Notes under the pieces: generated by a model
Databases searched by the model: none
Seen by the model: the letters and a program-made list of their open reading frames with translations, nothing else
Told to the model about the DNA's origin: nothing
NCBI GenBank assembly: GCA_947626815.1
Contig: CANQTN010000001.1
Location: 167,997-231,996 of the forward strand
Length of the DNA: 64,000 nucleotides
Direction: 5' to 3'
Source: an uncultured Clostridia bacterium
Lineage (GTDB): Bacteria; Bacillota; Clostridia; TANB77; CAG-508
Translations under genes and position numbers: made by a program
Part shown: one piece after another, positions 41,478 to 51,585 of the stretch
How the letters are laid out: every line of letters starts with the position of its first letter
Position numbering within the stretch: the stretch's first letter is position 1

Positions 41478-43475
41478 ATGCAAAATAGTAATAGAAAAGT
41501 TCTAGATACTATTGTATCCAAAACAAAAATATATTTAGCAATAATATTCATATTACTTGTAATTATAAGTGTAAGTAACATATACATGATATTACCATCA
41601 TGCATTCTATTTTTATTGACATTATTATATACATATTATACAAACAATAAAAGAAGGAGCGAATTATCAGAAACATTGCAAGAATTAACATCTACTGTTG
41701 ATACAGCTGCAAAAACTAGTTTAATAAATTCACCATTTCCATTAGTAATTATAGAAGACAATGGAAATATAGTATGGAGAAGTTCAAAATTCATATCAGA
41801 ATTTGCCAATGTAGATATAGGTACATATATAGAAGAATTGAATTTAGATATAAAAGCAGAAATAAGTAAAGAAGAAAAAAATCAAGACATAATGAAGCAA
41901 ATGGAAATTGGAAAAAAGACTTATAAAATAGTTGGAAAATATGCAAAAACTAAAAAAAGTAAAAAAGAATATATGATGATATTGTATTTTATAGATGAAA
42001 CAGAAAATATTAAATTACAAAAAGAATATAAAGATTCAAAATCATGTGTAGCAATCATCATGGTAGATAATTATGAAGAAACGATGCAAAGATTAGAAAG
42101 TGAAGAAAAGCCACAAGTAATTGCAGAAATTGATAAATACATATATGAATGGACAGATGAAACAAAGGGAGTTTTAATAAAAACAGAAAAAGATAGATAT
42201 ATATATTTCTTTGAGCAAAGATATTTGGAAATATTAAAAGAAGATAAATTTAGTATATTAGATAAAATCAAAGAAATCAATATGAAAGAAAATATACAAT
42301 TTACACTAAGTATTGCTGTATCAAATAATGGAGTTACAGATAAAGAAAAATATAAATCTGCGCAAGATGCAATGGATATTGTTTTAGGTAGAGGTGGAGA
42401 TCAAGCTGTTATACGTGATAATGATATTTATAAATTTTTTGGAGGAAGAGCAGAGGAAGTAGAAAAAAGGACAAAAGTAAAAGCAAGAATTGTAGCACAA
42501 GCATTGGAAAATTTAATCAAAGATTCAAATAAAGTAATGATAATAGGACATAAAAATCCAGATATGGATTGTATGGGAGCAGGTTTGGGTATTTACAGAA
42601 TAGCAAAAACATTAAATAAAAATGCATATATTGTAATGGATTATAGTTCAGCATTAGAAGAATTTAAAAAATGTATTGAAAAAGAAGAAGAATATGAGGA
42701 TGCTATTATAAATAAAGAGGTTGCCCTAGAGAATATTGATGAAGATACTTTATTAGTAGTTGTGGATACACATAAAATAAACTATGTAGAATCAAATGAA
42801 TTAGTAGAAGGAGCAAATAAAATTGTTATAATTGATCACCATAGAAGAAGTGCAGATTTTATTGAAAATGCAACATTAACATTCCAAGAAGTATATGCTT
42901 CGTCAGCTTCAGAACTTGTAACAGAGTTGTTGCAATATGTAGATCAAAAAGTAGAATTAAAAACTATAGAAGCAGAAAGTTTATATGCTGGAATTATGAT
43001 GGATACAAAAAGTTTTACATTTAAAACAGGTGTAAGAACTTTTGAAGCGGCAGCATATTTGCGTAAATGTGGAGTGGATATTATAAGAGTGAAAAAATGG
43101 TTTCAAAGTGATTTAAATGGATTTAATAAAATAGCAGAAATAGTAAAAAAATCAGAAGTTATAAATGATAGTATAGCAATTTCTATATGTGAAGAAGAAG
43201 CAAGAGATGTAAATACATTGTGTGCAAAGGCAGCAGATGAATTGCTTACAATAAGTAATATAACAGCTTCATTTGTAATTGGAAAATTAGGAGAAAAGGT
43301 GTGTATAAGTGGACGTTCAATAGGAGATATAAATGTTCAGCTTATATTAGAAAAATTAGGAGGAGGAGGTCATATTACACTTGCTGGAGCACAAGTAGAA
43401 GGTATGACTTTAGAAGAAACAAAACAAGAATTGATAAAAACGATAAATGAGTATTTTTCAGAAGTAGAAGGCTAA
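41478..43475 (+). CDS. gdpP: Cyclic-di-AMP phosphodiesterase GdpP
   Basis: A 665-residue protein with two N-terminal transmembrane helices (about 14-55), a degenerate PAS region, a degenerate GGDEF domain (about 185-320, GRGGDQAVIRD), and DHH/DHHA1 phosphoesterase domains with GHKNPDMDCMG (near 356), VDTHK, IDHHRR and the GGGGHITLAGAQ end. It hydrolyses c-di-AMP to pApA, a signal for cell-wall, potassium and osmotic balance. Position before rplI and dnaB is the standard Firmicutes order. Confidence 0.95.
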   Translation: MQNSNRKVLDTIVSKTKIYLAIIFILLVIISVSNIYMILPSCILFLLTLLYTYYTNNKRRSELSETLQELTSTVDTAAKTSLINSPFPLVIIEDNGNIVWRSSKFISEFANVDIGTYIEELNLDIKAEISKEEKNQDIMKQMEIGKKTYKIVGKYAKTKKSKKEYMMILYFIDETENIKLQKEYKDSKSCVAIIMVDNYEETMQRLESEEKPQVIAEIDKYIYEWTDETKGVLIKTEKDRYIYFFEQRYLEILKEDKFSILDKIKEINMKENIQFTLSIAVSNNGVTDKEKYKSAQDAMDIVLGRGGDQAVIRDNDIYKFFGGRAEEVEKRTKVKARIVAQALENLIKDSNKVMIIGHKNPDMDCMGAGLGIYRIAKTLNKNAYIVMDYSSALEEFKKCIEKEEEYEDAIINKEVALENIDEDTLLVVVDTHKINYVESNELVEGANKIVIIDHHRRSADFIENATLTFQEVYASSASELVTELLQYVDQKVELKTIEAESLYAGIMMDTKSFTFKTGVRTFEAAAYLRKCGVDIIRVKKWFQSDLNGFNKIAEIVKKSEVINDSIAISICEEEARDVNTLCAKAADELLTISNITASFVIGKLGEKVCISGRSIGDINVQLILEKLGGGGHITLAGAQVEGMTLEETKQELIKTINEYFSEVEG

Positions 43476-43581
43476 TTATAAAAGGTTAAAACTTTTAAAA
43501 AATATTGGTTTAATTATTAAGAATAATTGAGATATTAATAGTATGAGTTATAGAAGACTATATAGAGGAGGAAAAACACTT

Positions 43582-44028
43582 ATGAAAGTTATTTTAAAAG
43601 CAGATATAAAAAGCATAGGAAAAAAAGATGAAATTATAAATGTTTCAGATGGTTATGCGAGAAACTTCTTATTTCCTAAAAATTTAGCAGTTGTGGCAGA
43701 TAATAAAAACATGTCTGAATTAAAAACACGAGAAGATTCTAAAAAATATCAAAAGAATCAGGAAAAGGAAAAAGCAATAAAAATATCAGAAGAAATATCT
43801 AAAATAACGCTAAAAATACATGTAAAAGCAGGAGAAAATGGTAAAATTTTCGGTGGAGTTTCAAGTAAAGAAATAGCACAAGAATTAGAAAATCAATATA
43901 AAATAGTAATAGACAAAAAGAAGATAGACTTAAAAGAAACAATAAAAACAGTAGGAATAAGAACAATTGAAATAAAATTATTTGAAGGAATTATAGGAAA
44001 ACTAAAAGTACATGTTGTTGCGTTATAA
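43582..44028 (+). CDS. rplI: 50S ribosomal protein L9
   Basis: The start at ATG 43582 is set by AGAGGAGG upstream; the in-frame ATG at 43543 would add 13 residues lacking conservation. The 148-residue product starts MKVILKADIKSIGKKDEI and has GYARNFLFPKNLAV and the C-terminal FGGVSSKEIAQEL domain, typical of L9, which binds 23S rRNA domain V and restrains frame-slipping. It lies between gdpP and dnaB. Confidence 0.96.
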   Translation: MKVILKADIKSIGKKDEIINVSDGYARNFLFPKNLAVVADNKNMSELKTREDSKKYQKNQEKEKAIKISEEISKITLKIHVKAGENGKIFGGVSSKEIAQELENQYKIVIDKKKIDLKETIKTVGIRTIEIKLFEGIIGKLKVHVVAL

Positions 44029-44078
44029 AAAATAGTAATATTGTTTAAATTTAAGTAATGTAAGGAAGGATGAAAAAG

Positions 44079-45413
44079 ATGGAGCTAGGAAAAATACCGC
44101 CACATGACTTAGAAGCAGAGCAAGCTATAATAGGTAGCATGCTAACTGATAAAGATGCAGTAATATCAAGTGTAGAAGTTTTAAAAGCACAAGATTTTTA
44201 TCGTGAAGATAATAGAGCAATATATGAAGCTATATTGAATTTATATGCTAAATCAGAACCAATAGATATAATAACTGTAAAATCAGAACTAGAATCAATG
44301 GGAAAATTTGAGCAAATAGGTGGATTAGAATATTTAGCTAGTCTTCCAGAAAAAGTTCCAACAACAGCTAATGCCAGCAAATATATAAAAATAGTAGAGG
44401 AAAAGTCATCACTAAGGAATTTAATAAAAACAGCAAATGAAATAATAGAAGCAAGTTATGATCCAACCGAAGAAGTAGAAGATGTTATGGAAGATGCAGA
44501 AAAAAAGATATTTGGAATTATGCAAAACAAGGATCAAAAAGGATATGCACACATAAAAGATATTTTAGTAGATAGCTTTACTCAGCTAGAAGAATTATAT
44601 AATCAAAAACAGCATATAACAGGAGTTCCATCAGGTTTTTATGAATTAGACTTTAGAACAGCAGGTTTTCAAAAATCAGATTTAATATTAATAGCTGCAA
44701 GGCCAGCAATGGGTAAATCAGCATTTGTTTTAAATGTAGCTACAAATGCGGCAGTAAGAGCAAATACACCAGTTGCTATATTTAGTTTAGAAATGTCAAA
44801 AGAGCAACTAGTAAACAGAATCTTATGTAGTGAAGCAATGGTAGATAGTAATAAAGTAAGAACTGGAAAATTAGATGAAGATGACTGGGCAAAATTAGCA
44901 GGAGCAATAGGGCCGTTATCAGAAGCAGATATATACATAGATGACACACCAGGAATATCAGTAATGGAAATAAGGGCAAAATGTAGAAAATTAAAAATAG
45001 AAAAACAAATAGGAATGGTAATAATAGACTATTTGCAACTTGTGCAAGGAAGTAATAGACGAAATGGAAGTAGAGAACAAGAAATATCAGAAATAAGTAG
45101 ATCACTAAAAGTACTTGCAAAAGAAATAGGTGTGCCAGTAATAGCGTTATCACAACTATCAAGAGCAGTTGAGCAAAGGCAGGATCATAGACCAATGTTA
45201 TCAGACTTACGTGAATCTGGAGCTATAGAACAAGATGCTGATATTGTAATGTTTTTGTATAGAGATGATTACTATAACAAAGAATCAGAAAAGAAGGACA
45301 TAGCAGAAGTAATAATAGCAAAACATAGAGCTGGTTCTTTGGGAACAGTAGATTTAAGATGGCTAGGCAGTTATACAAAATTTGTTAATCTAGAAAGAAG
45401 ATTTGATGATTAA
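44079..45413 (+). CDS. dnaB: Replicative DNA helicase DnaB
   Basis: ATG 44079 follows AAGGAAGG by 9 bases; the ATG at 44070 is flush with it. The 444-residue product has the N-terminal helical domain (PPHDLEAEQAIIGSML), Walker A ARPAMGKSAF (about 207-216), IVIDYLQLVQG and DLRESGAIEQDADIV. It is the hexameric replication fork helicase (called DnaC in Bacillus). A hairpin terminator follows. Confidence 0.97.
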   Translation: MELGKIPPHDLEAEQAIIGSMLTDKDAVISSVEVLKAQDFYREDNRAIYEAILNLYAKSEPIDIITVKSELESMGKFEQIGGLEYLASLPEKVPTTANASKYIKIVEEKSSLRNLIKTANEIIEASYDPTEEVEDVMEDAEKKIFGIMQNKDQKGYAHIKDILVDSFTQLEELYNQKQHITGVPSGFYELDFRTAGFQKSDLILIAARPAMGKSAFVLNVATNAAVRANTPVAIFSLEMSKEQLVNRILCSEAMVDSNKVRTGKLDEDDWAKLAGAIGPLSEADIYIDDTPGISVMEIRAKCRKLKIEKQIGMVIIDYLQLVQGSNRRNGSREQEISEISRSLKVLAKEIGVPVIALSQLSRAVEQRQDHRPMLSDLRESGAIEQDADIVMFLYRDDYYNKESEKKDIAEVIIAKHRAGSLGTVDLRWLGSYTKFVNLERRFDD

Positions 45414-45443
45414 ACATTGTCATTTGTGATGTTTTGAATGTGT

Positions 45444-45494
45444 AAAGATGAATAATTGGAATCATATAATAATATGAAAGGTTCATCTTTTTTT
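45444..45494 (+). terminator. Terminator after dnaB
   Basis: AAAGATGAA pairs with TTCATCTTT across a loop of about 29 bases, followed by a T-run. Confidence 0.72.
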
Positions 45495-45563
45495 CATATA
45501 CATATTTAAGGATTACTAAGGAAAACTAAGAAAACAGTTAGTAAAAAAGAGGTATAAAATAAA

Positions 45564-46610
45564 ATGCAAAACTTAGAAAAAAAGGTAATGGAAACAATTA
45601 AAAAGTATAATTTAATAGAAAATGATGATGTAATAGTGTTAGGAGTATCTGGAGGACCAGATTCTATTAGTATGTTAAATATATTATCTAATATTTTAAG
45701 AAAAGAATTTTCCAAATCAGATGTAGATGATTTATCTATATGTGAAAGTCATCAAAAAAGAATGTTTCCAAAAATAATTGTTGCACATGTTAATCATATG
45801 ATTCGTAAAGAAGCGGGTGAAGATGAAAAATATGTGAAAGAATTTTGTGAAAAAAAGGAAATTGAATTTTATTCAAAAAGTATAGATGTAAAACAAATTG
45901 CCAATACTAATAAAATAGGGCTTGAGGAAGCAGGACGATTTGCACGATATGAATTTTTTTATGAAGTTGCAAATAAGACTAATGCTAATAAAATTGCAAT
46001 AGCACATAATAAAAATGATAAAGTTGAAACAATATTAATGAATATTATGAGAGGAAGCGGAGTAGAAGGACTAAAAGGAATAGAACCCAAAAGAGAAAAT
46101 ATTATAAGACCTTTAATTGAGTGTGAAAGAATTGAAATTGAAGAATATTGCCAAGAAAATAATTTAAATCCTAGAATAGATAAAACAAATTTTGAAAACT
46201 TATATAGTAGAAACAAGATTAGAAATATTGTAGTTCCGTATATACAGAAAGAATTTAATCCAAACATTATAAAAACTATGGATAGATTATCAAGTATTGT
46301 GAATGCAGAAAATGAATATATTGAAATACAAGCTAAAAGGGCTTATGAGAAAATATTATTAGAAGAAGATGAAAAAAAATTAGTGTTAGATTTGAAAAAA
46401 TTTAATATGCAAGAATTAGTAATAAAATCACGCATAATAAGATATACTATAAAAAGATTATTTGGAACTACAGCGAGCATTGAAAAAATACATATAGATG
46501 ATATTATAAAATTATGTGCTAATAATATAGGTAATAAATATTTAACTCCAAATAAGAATGTGAAAATTTTGATAAAAAATCATAAAATTTATATAATAAA
46601 TCAATCATGA
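45564..46610 (+). CDS. tilS: tRNA(Ile)-lysidine synthase TilS (short form)
   Basis: A 348-residue protein with the PP-loop LGVSGGPDSISML (near residue 30), HVNHMIRKEAGEDE, IAHNKNDKVETILMNIMRGS and RNKIRN. It modifies C34 of the AUA-reading tRNA-Ile to lysidine, an essential step. It is shorter than typical bacterial TilS (about 430-470) but the catalytic N-domain and a compact C-terminal region are present. It precedes ftsH as in most Firmicutes, without the usual hpt gene between. Confidence 0.93.
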   Translation: MQNLEKKVMETIKKYNLIENDDVIVLGVSGGPDSISMLNILSNILRKEFSKSDVDDLSICESHQKRMFPKIIVAHVNHMIRKEAGEDEKYVKEFCEKKEIEFYSKSIDVKQIANTNKIGLEEAGRFARYEFFYEVANKTNANKIAIAHNKNDKVETILMNIMRGSGVEGLKGIEPKRENIIRPLIECERIEIEEYCQENNLNPRIDKTNFENLYSRNKIRNIVVPYIQKEFNPNIIKTMDRLSSIVNAENEYIEIQAKRAYEKILLEEDEKKLVLDLKKFNMQELVIKSRIIRYTIKRLFGTTASIEKIHIDDIIKLCANNIGNKYLTPNKNVKILIKNHKIYIINQS

Positions 46611-46759
46611 GTGTCCGTAATAAATTTATAAAAAATGCTGTACTGTAATGAAAAAGACACAAAAAAACTATTGAAAAAGAAAAATTTATATGTTATAAAC
46701 TCAATATAGAAAAAATCGTTATAATTTATAACAATACATGCAATCAAGGAGGAATTATT

Positions 46760-48568
46760 TTGAAAAACGGTATTAAAACATTAGCAATGTGGCTAATTAT
46801 AGGAATTATTTTTATAGTTGTATTATCATCTATAGTAGAAAATACAAACACAAAATTAAAATATTCTGAACTAATAGCAGATATTAATGCAGGAAAAGTA
46901 GAATCAGTACAATTAGAAGCAGATGGTACTACAGCAATGGTTACATTAAAAGATGATAGAATAAAAAAAGAAGTAAATATACCAAGTATAGATAGCTTTT
47001 TAACATATTCTCAAGAATTTTTAAAAGATGGAGCATTTGTTTTAGAGGAAAAATCTGAATCAATCTTTATCACAATACTTAGTCTGCTTACACCATTTGG
47101 TTTATTAATAATATTTCTTATTTTTTGGTTTTTTATGATGGGTGGAGCATCACAAGGAGCACCAGGAAATAAAACTATGTCATTTGGAAAGAGCAAAGCT
47201 AGAATGATGACTCCAGCAGAAAAAAATAAAATTACATTTGATGATGTAGCAGGAGTAGATGAAGAAAAAGAAGAATTAGAAGAAATAGTACAATTTTTAA
47301 AAAATCCAAAAAAATTTACAGATATGGGAGCTAGAATACCAAAAGGTGTACTATTAGTAGGACAGCCAGGTACGGGTAAAACATTACTTGCAAAAGCTGT
47401 AGCTGGAGAAGCAGGAGTACCATTTTTTATAATAAGTGGTTCAGACTTTGTTGAAATGTTTGTAGGTGTTGGTGCTTCAAGAGTAAGAGATTTGTTTGAC
47501 CAAGCAAAGAAAAATGCACCTTGTATTATATTTATAGATGAAATTGATGCAGTAGGACGTCAAAGAGGAGCAGGTCTTGGAGGGGGACATGATGAAAGAG
47601 AGCAGACATTAAACCAATTATTAGTAGAAATGGATGGATTTGCAGAAAATGAAGGTGTTATAGTTTTAGCAGCAACAAATAGACCAGATGTATTAGATAA
47701 AGCTTTACTTAGAGCAGGAAGATTTGATAGACAAATAGTAGTAGGATTACCAGATGTAAAAGCAAGAGAGCAAATACTAGAAGTACATTCTAGAAAAAAA
47801 CGTTTAGCAGATGATGTAGATTTAAAAGTAATTGCAAAAAATACATCAGGATTTGCAGGAGCAGATTTAGAAAATGTATTAAATGAAGCAGCATTGCTTG
47901 CTGCAAGAAGAAATTTAAATGAAATAGGAATGAAAGAAATAGAAGATGCTATGGTAAAAGTAACCATGGGTCCAGAAAAGAAAACAAGAGTAAGAAGTGA
48001 AAAAGAAAATAAATTGGTGGCATATCATGAAGCTGGTCATGCAGTAGTAAGTCATTTCTTGGAAACACAAGATCCTGTTCATCAAATATCAATAGTACCA
48101 AGAGGTATGGCAGGTGGGTATACAATGTATAGGCCAACTGAAGACAAATCATTTATGTCAAAGACTGAAATGGAAGAGAATATTGTATCATTACTTGGAG
48201 GTAGAGTAGCAGAATCACTTATTTTAAATGATATTTCAACAGGTGCAAGTAATGACATAGAAAGAGCAACCAAAATAGCAAGAAGTATGGTAACAAAATA
48301 TGGTATGAGTGAAAGAATAGGAGCTTTAATGTTAGGCTCTAGCCAAGAAGAAGTATTCTTAGGAAGAGATTTTGCACAATCGAAAGAATATTCAGAAGAA
48401 ACAGCAGCAGTAATTGATGAAGAAACAAAATTAATTGTTGACAAAGGATATAATAGAGCAAAACAAATTTTATCAGACAATATTGATAAATTACATCAGG
48501 TAGCAGGAATATTATTGGAAAAAGAAAAAATTGAAGCTGATGAATTTGAAGCGATATTTGGACAATAA
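46760..48568 (+). CDS. ftsH: ATP-dependent zinc metalloprotease FtsH
   Basis: A 602-residue protein starting at TTG 46760 with AAGGAGG upstream. Two transmembrane helices (about 7-26 and 108-130) flank an extracytoplasmic loop. The AAA domain has Walker A GQPGTGKT (near 201), [10 protein letters not shown] and the arginine finger region RAGRFDRQI. The protease domain has zinc motif HEAGH (near 423). It degrades membrane and regulatory proteins and is linked to sporulation control in Firmicutes. A strong terminator follows. Confidence 0.98.
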   Translation: MKNGIKTLAMWLIIGIIFIVVLSSIVENTNTKLKYSELIADINAGKVESVQLEADGTTAMVTLKDDRIKKEVNIPSIDSFLTYSQEFLKDGAFVLEEKSESIFITILSLLTPFGLLIIFLIFWFFMMGGASQGAPGNKTMSFGKSKARMMTPAEKNKITFDDVAGVDEEKEELEEIVQFLKNPKKFTDMGARIPKGVLLVGQPGTGKTLLAKAVAGEAGVPFFIISGSDFVEMFVGVGASRVRDLFDQAKKNAPCIIFIDEIDAVGRQRGAGLGGGHDEREQTLNQLLVEMDGFAENEGVIVLAATNRPDVLDKALLRAGRFDRQIVVGLPDVKAREQILEVHSRKKRLADDVDLKVIAKNTSGFAGADLENVLNEAALLAARRNLNEIGMKEIEDAMVKVTMGPEKKTRVRSEKENKLVAYHEAGHAVVSHFLETQDPVHQISIVPRGMAGGYTMYRPTEDKSFMSKTEMEENIVSLLGGRVAESLILNDISTGASNDIERATKIARSMVTKYGMSERIGALMLGSSQEEVFLGRDFAQSKEYSEETAAVIDEETKLIVDKGYNRAKQILSDNIDKLHQVAGILLEKEKIEADEFEAIFGQ

Positions 48569-48582
48569 AAGATAAACAAGGC

Positions 48583-48628
48583 AAGCCTAAGATTTTTATC
48601 TATTTAAAAATCTTAAGCTTGTTTTTTT
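48583..48628 (+). terminator. Terminator after ftsH
   Basis: AAGCCTAAGATTTTT pairs with AAAAATCTTAAGCTT (one mismatch) and runs into GTTTTTTT. Confidence 0.85.
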
Positions 48629-48944
48629 GTAACAATTCACCTGCCAATGGTACAAATGGTCAAAGATAATATATTATTTATAATTCCAAACTGCATACCA
48701 ATGCTGTCAACTTAAGAAATTGCTCTAGATAATATATTATTTATTTGTAACTCCCAGCTACATAACAGCTTGTATACCAAATTTCATAATAAATTATAAA
48801 ATTTTATTAACAAGCTGTAACTTGCTGGTCCCCCCGAATTGTTGCTGCATAAATAATATATTATCTAGAGCAATTTCTTAAGTTGACAGCATTGAACTGC
48901 ATAAATAATATATTATTCTTGACCATTTGCCAGTTAACTGTTAC
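48629..48944. repeat. Family A outer element interrupted by a second copy (nested), after ftsH
   Basis: The outer arm GTAACAATTCACCTGCC, GTACAAATGGTCAAAGATAAT ends at CTGCATACC; the inner copy 48700-48893 (CTGTCAACTTAAG arms, full core) follows; the outer element resumes AACTGCATAAATAATATATT and ends TTGCCAGTTAACTGTTAC. The junction is the same as in the 10.97 kb nested pair. Confidence 0.82.
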
Positions 48945-49023
48945 ATTTTTTTATATGAAAATAATAATTTTATATTGCTATTTTTTAATGATTAGTATAA
49001 AATAAAAGTGAGGTGTATTGCTC

Positions 49024-49614
49024 ATGAAGAATTATTACGAAATATTAGAAGTAAATAAAAAAGCATCAAAAGAAGTAATAGAAAAAGCATATAAAGTTTT
49101 AATAAAAAAATATCATCCAGATTTATATAAAGGAGAAAAACAGCAATATGCAGAAAAAAAGACAAAAGAAATAACAGAGGCATATAGAATTTTATCTGAT
49201 GAATTTTTAAGAGAACAATATAATAATGAATTAGAAGAACAAGAAGAGGTATATAAACAACGTTTTGGTAATATACAAAAACAAGAAGAAAATAAGCAAG
49301 ATAAAAAGAAAAAGCAAAAACAATATGATGAACAAACATTTGAGCAACGAGTAAATGAACAAGGTATGGGTACATTGGGAGGAATAATAGAATTAACAAA
49401 ACAGCTAATAAATGATATAAGAAAAAGTAAAGAAAGAAGAGAAGAATTTAAAGAAAATACTCAAAAAAATATAATTGCGATAATTCTTACAGCTATTATA
49501 ATTATAACAATAGGAGTTATATTATGGTATATACCATTTACAAATGGATGGATGAGAGAGCTACTATTTGAAAATCCACTATTTAATTGGATAGGAAATT
49601 TATTTTCACATTAA
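49024..49614 (+). CDS. Membrane-anchored J-domain protein
   Basis: ATG 49024 follows GAGGTG by 8 bases. The 196-residue protein starts with a complete J domain ([20 protein letters not shown]..., split, and HPD in KKYHPDLY), followed by a charged coiled coil with a Gln/Lys-rich stretch (about 75-110) and a transmembrane helix (about 149-171). J domains stimulate DnaK ATPase, so it probably recruits DnaK to the membrane. It lacks the zinc and C-terminal domains of DnaJ, so it is not the general chaperone. Confidence 0.87.
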   Translation: MKNYYEILEVNKKASKEVIEKAYKVLIKKYHPDLYKGEKQQYAEKKTKEITEAYRILSDEFLREQYNNELEEQEEVYKQRFGNIQKQEENKQDKKKKQKQYDEQTFEQRVNEQGMGTLGGIIELTKQLINDIRKSKERREEFKENTQKNIIAIILTAIIIITIGVILWYIPFTNGWMRELLFENPLFNWIGNLFSH

Positions 49615-49710
49615 AAATTAATATCAAGCATAAAAAAATTAGTTTTTAAATAATAATCAAATTTAATATTAACAAAAAATATAAATCGACATTAATTTAA
49701 AATCTAACTA

Positions 49711-49739
49711 TTGACAACTAAAAAGCTTTAATGTATAAT
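49711..49739 (+). promoter_or_regulatory. Sigma-A promoter of rpsU
   Basis: TTGACA (49711-49716), a 17-base spacer and TATAAT (49734-49739). A short AATACA/TGTATT hairpin lies in the leader just before the ribosome binding site. Confidence 0.85.
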
Positions 49740-49803
49740 AAATATCGTTGTAAGGGTTATCCCAAATACAGTTTTTGTATTGACTGGAAGGAGGGGAATA
49801 TAA

Positions 49804-49974
49804 ATGTCAGAAATTAAAGTAAATAATGGTAATATAGAAGATGCCTTAAAAAGGTTTAAAAGGCAATGTGCAAGAAATGGAGTACTTCAAGAAGTACGTA
49901 AAAGAGAGCATTACGAAAAACCTAGTGTAAGAAGAAAGAAAAAATCAGAGGCAGCTAGAAAAAGAAAATTTTAA
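49804..49974 (+). CDS. rpsU: 30S ribosomal protein S21
   Basis: This 56-residue protein is too short for many gene finders. It starts ATG 49804 after GGAAGGAGGGG and reads [20 protein letters not shown], then [20 protein letters not shown] and a basic C-terminus [14 protein letters not shown]. This is S21, a small subunit protein that aids initiation. It has its own consensus promoter and precedes the M16 peptidase pair. Confidence 0.96.
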   Translation: MSEIKVNNGNIEDALKRFKRQCARNGVLQEVRKREHYEKPSVRRKKKSEAARKRKF

Positions 49975-50140
49975 AATATGGGTGATGTTTTTTGTTCAAA
50001 TGCAAAAAGCATCATTTTAATTTTATTAATAAATATATTTAAAATTAAATGATAAATGAAAGATAAAATTTGTTGATTCTTAATAAAAAAATAAGTATAA
50101 TAAAATAAAAATGAAGTATAATAAAGAAAAGAAGGAAAAG

Positions 50141-50204
50141 GTTGAAAAATAGTTACAATAATTTAATTCTTTTCCAACCAGATTTGTGCCTAAGAAAGGA
50201 ATGG
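50141..50204. repeat. Hairpin element family D, shortened copy 3
   Basis: GGTTGAAAAATAGTTACAAT joins directly to AATTTAATTCTTTTCCAACC, lacking the central ACGTAC hairpin and GGCGTTGTC part of the full copies. Ends GGTTG/CAACC differ from copies 1 and 2 yet still pair. AGATTTGTGCC and GAAAGGAATG follow, then the M16 gene. Confidence 0.78.
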
Positions 50205-50212
50205 TAGTAAAA

Positions 50213-51502
50213 ATGAGATATAATCAAACAGAAATAAAAAAAGGAATAAAGCTTCATACAATCAATACTGAAAAATTTAAAACAAATTTAACAGCAGTAT
50301 TTTTAACAACAAAACTAACAAGAGAAAATGTAACAAAAAATACTGTAATTTCAGCACTTTTAAGAAGAGGCTCAAAAACGATGCAATCACAAGAAGAGAT
50401 AAGTAAAACAATGGAAGAAATGTATGGGGCAAGTTTTGACTGCGGAATAGACAAAACAGGGGATAATCAAGTATTAAGATTTTATATAGAAACAGTAAAT
50501 GACAATTATTTACCACAAAAAGGTGAAAATATGTTGATAATGTCTCTACAAAAAATATTTGACATAGTTTTTAATCCATATATAGAAGATGAAGGCTTTA
50601 AACAAGAATATGTTGAACAAGAAAAAAATAATATAAAACAAAAAATAGAAGGAAAAATTGATAACAAAGCAAGATATAGCTTAGACAGATGTGCAGAAGA
50701 AATGTATAAAAATGAGCCATATGGTTTGTATAGGTTTGGATATATAGAAGACTTAAAAGAAATGAATAGAGAAAATTTGTATGAATACTATAAAGAATTA
50801 ATCAGTACTTGTAAAATTGACATATTTATATCAGGCAACATTGATGAGACAATATGTCAAGGAGTAGAAAATGATGAAAACATACAAAAATTGCAAGAAA
50901 GAGAACCAAATTATATAGTACCAAAAGAATTAAACAAACCATTGTCACAAAAAGAAAATGTAATAACTGAAACAATGGAGGTAACACAAGGAAAACTTAT
51001 ATTGGGATTAGATGTTTGCATAGACAAAGAGGATTTGAGATATGATGCATTAATATATAATAGTATATTAGGTGGAAGTGCAAATTCTAAAATGTTTCAA
51101 AATGTAAGAGAGAAGGCACACTTAGCATATGTTGCAAGTTCTAGTTATTTAAGATATAAAAACAATATTTTTGTGAATTGTGGAATAGAAATAGGAAACT
51201 ATGAAAAAGCATTAGAACTTATAAAAGAACAAATAAAAGATATGGAAAAAGGAAATTTTACAGAAAAAGACATAGAAAATGCAAAAAAAGGAATAATATC
51301 AACAATAAAAACAATAGATGATGAGCAAGATACAGGAATAACATATTATTTTGGACAGGAACTATCACAAAGTGAGATTTCCATAGAAGAGTATATAAAA
51401 AGAATTGAAAAAGTAAACAAGGATGATATAATAAACATTGCAAAAAATGTATCTATTAATACAATTTATTTTTTGCGCGGGGAAGTTGAAGAAAAGCACT
51501 AA
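50213..51502 (+). CDS. M16 family peptidase-like protein, probably inactive subunit (YmfF type)
   Basis: ATG 50213 follows AGAAAGGA by 12 bases; the ATG at 50201 touches it. The 429-residue product has the M16 fold (TVISALLRRGSKTMQSQEEI, EEMYGASFD, VREKAHLAYVASSSY) but no HXXEH zinc motif, as in YmfF-like partners of active M16 peptidases. The next gene encodes a member with the motif, so the two probably form a heterodimer. The ribosome binding site is supplied by hairpin element D. Confidence 0.86.
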   Translation: MRYNQTEIKKGIKLHTINTEKFKTNLTAVFLTTKLTRENVTKNTVISALLRRGSKTMQSQEEISKTMEEMYGASFDCGIDKTGDNQVLRFYIETVNDNYLPQKGENMLIMSLQKIFDIVFNPYIEDEGFKQEYVEQEKNNIKQKIEGKIDNKARYSLDRCAEEMYKNEPYGLYRFGYIEDLKEMNRENLYEYYKELISTCKIDIFISGNIDETICQGVENDENIQKLQEREPNYIVPKELNKPLSQKENVITETMEVTQGKLILGLDVCIDKEDLRYDALIYNSILGGSANSKMFQNVREKAHLAYVASSSYLRYKNNIFVNCGIEIGNYEKALELIKEQIKDMEKGNFTEKDIENAKKGIISTIKTIDDEQDTGITYYFGQELSQSEISIEEYIKRIEKVNKDDIINIAKNVSINTIYFLRGEVEEKH

Positions 51503-51565
51503 TAGTGCCTGCCCCTAAGAGGGCTAAAATGCACTAATAGTGCCTGTCCCTAAGAGGGCTAACCC
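51496..51565 (+). repeat. Two tandem 35-base units at the M16 gene junction
   Basis: The unit GCACTAATAGTGCCTG, CCCCTAAGAGGGCTAA is repeated twice (second with T for C). Each unit holds a GCACTA/TAGTGC palindrome and a CCCTAAGAGGG hairpin. The first unit supplies the stop codon of the upstream M16 gene. Confidence 0.85.
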
Positions 51566-51585
51566 TAGAAGTGAAAGGAGAAAAG

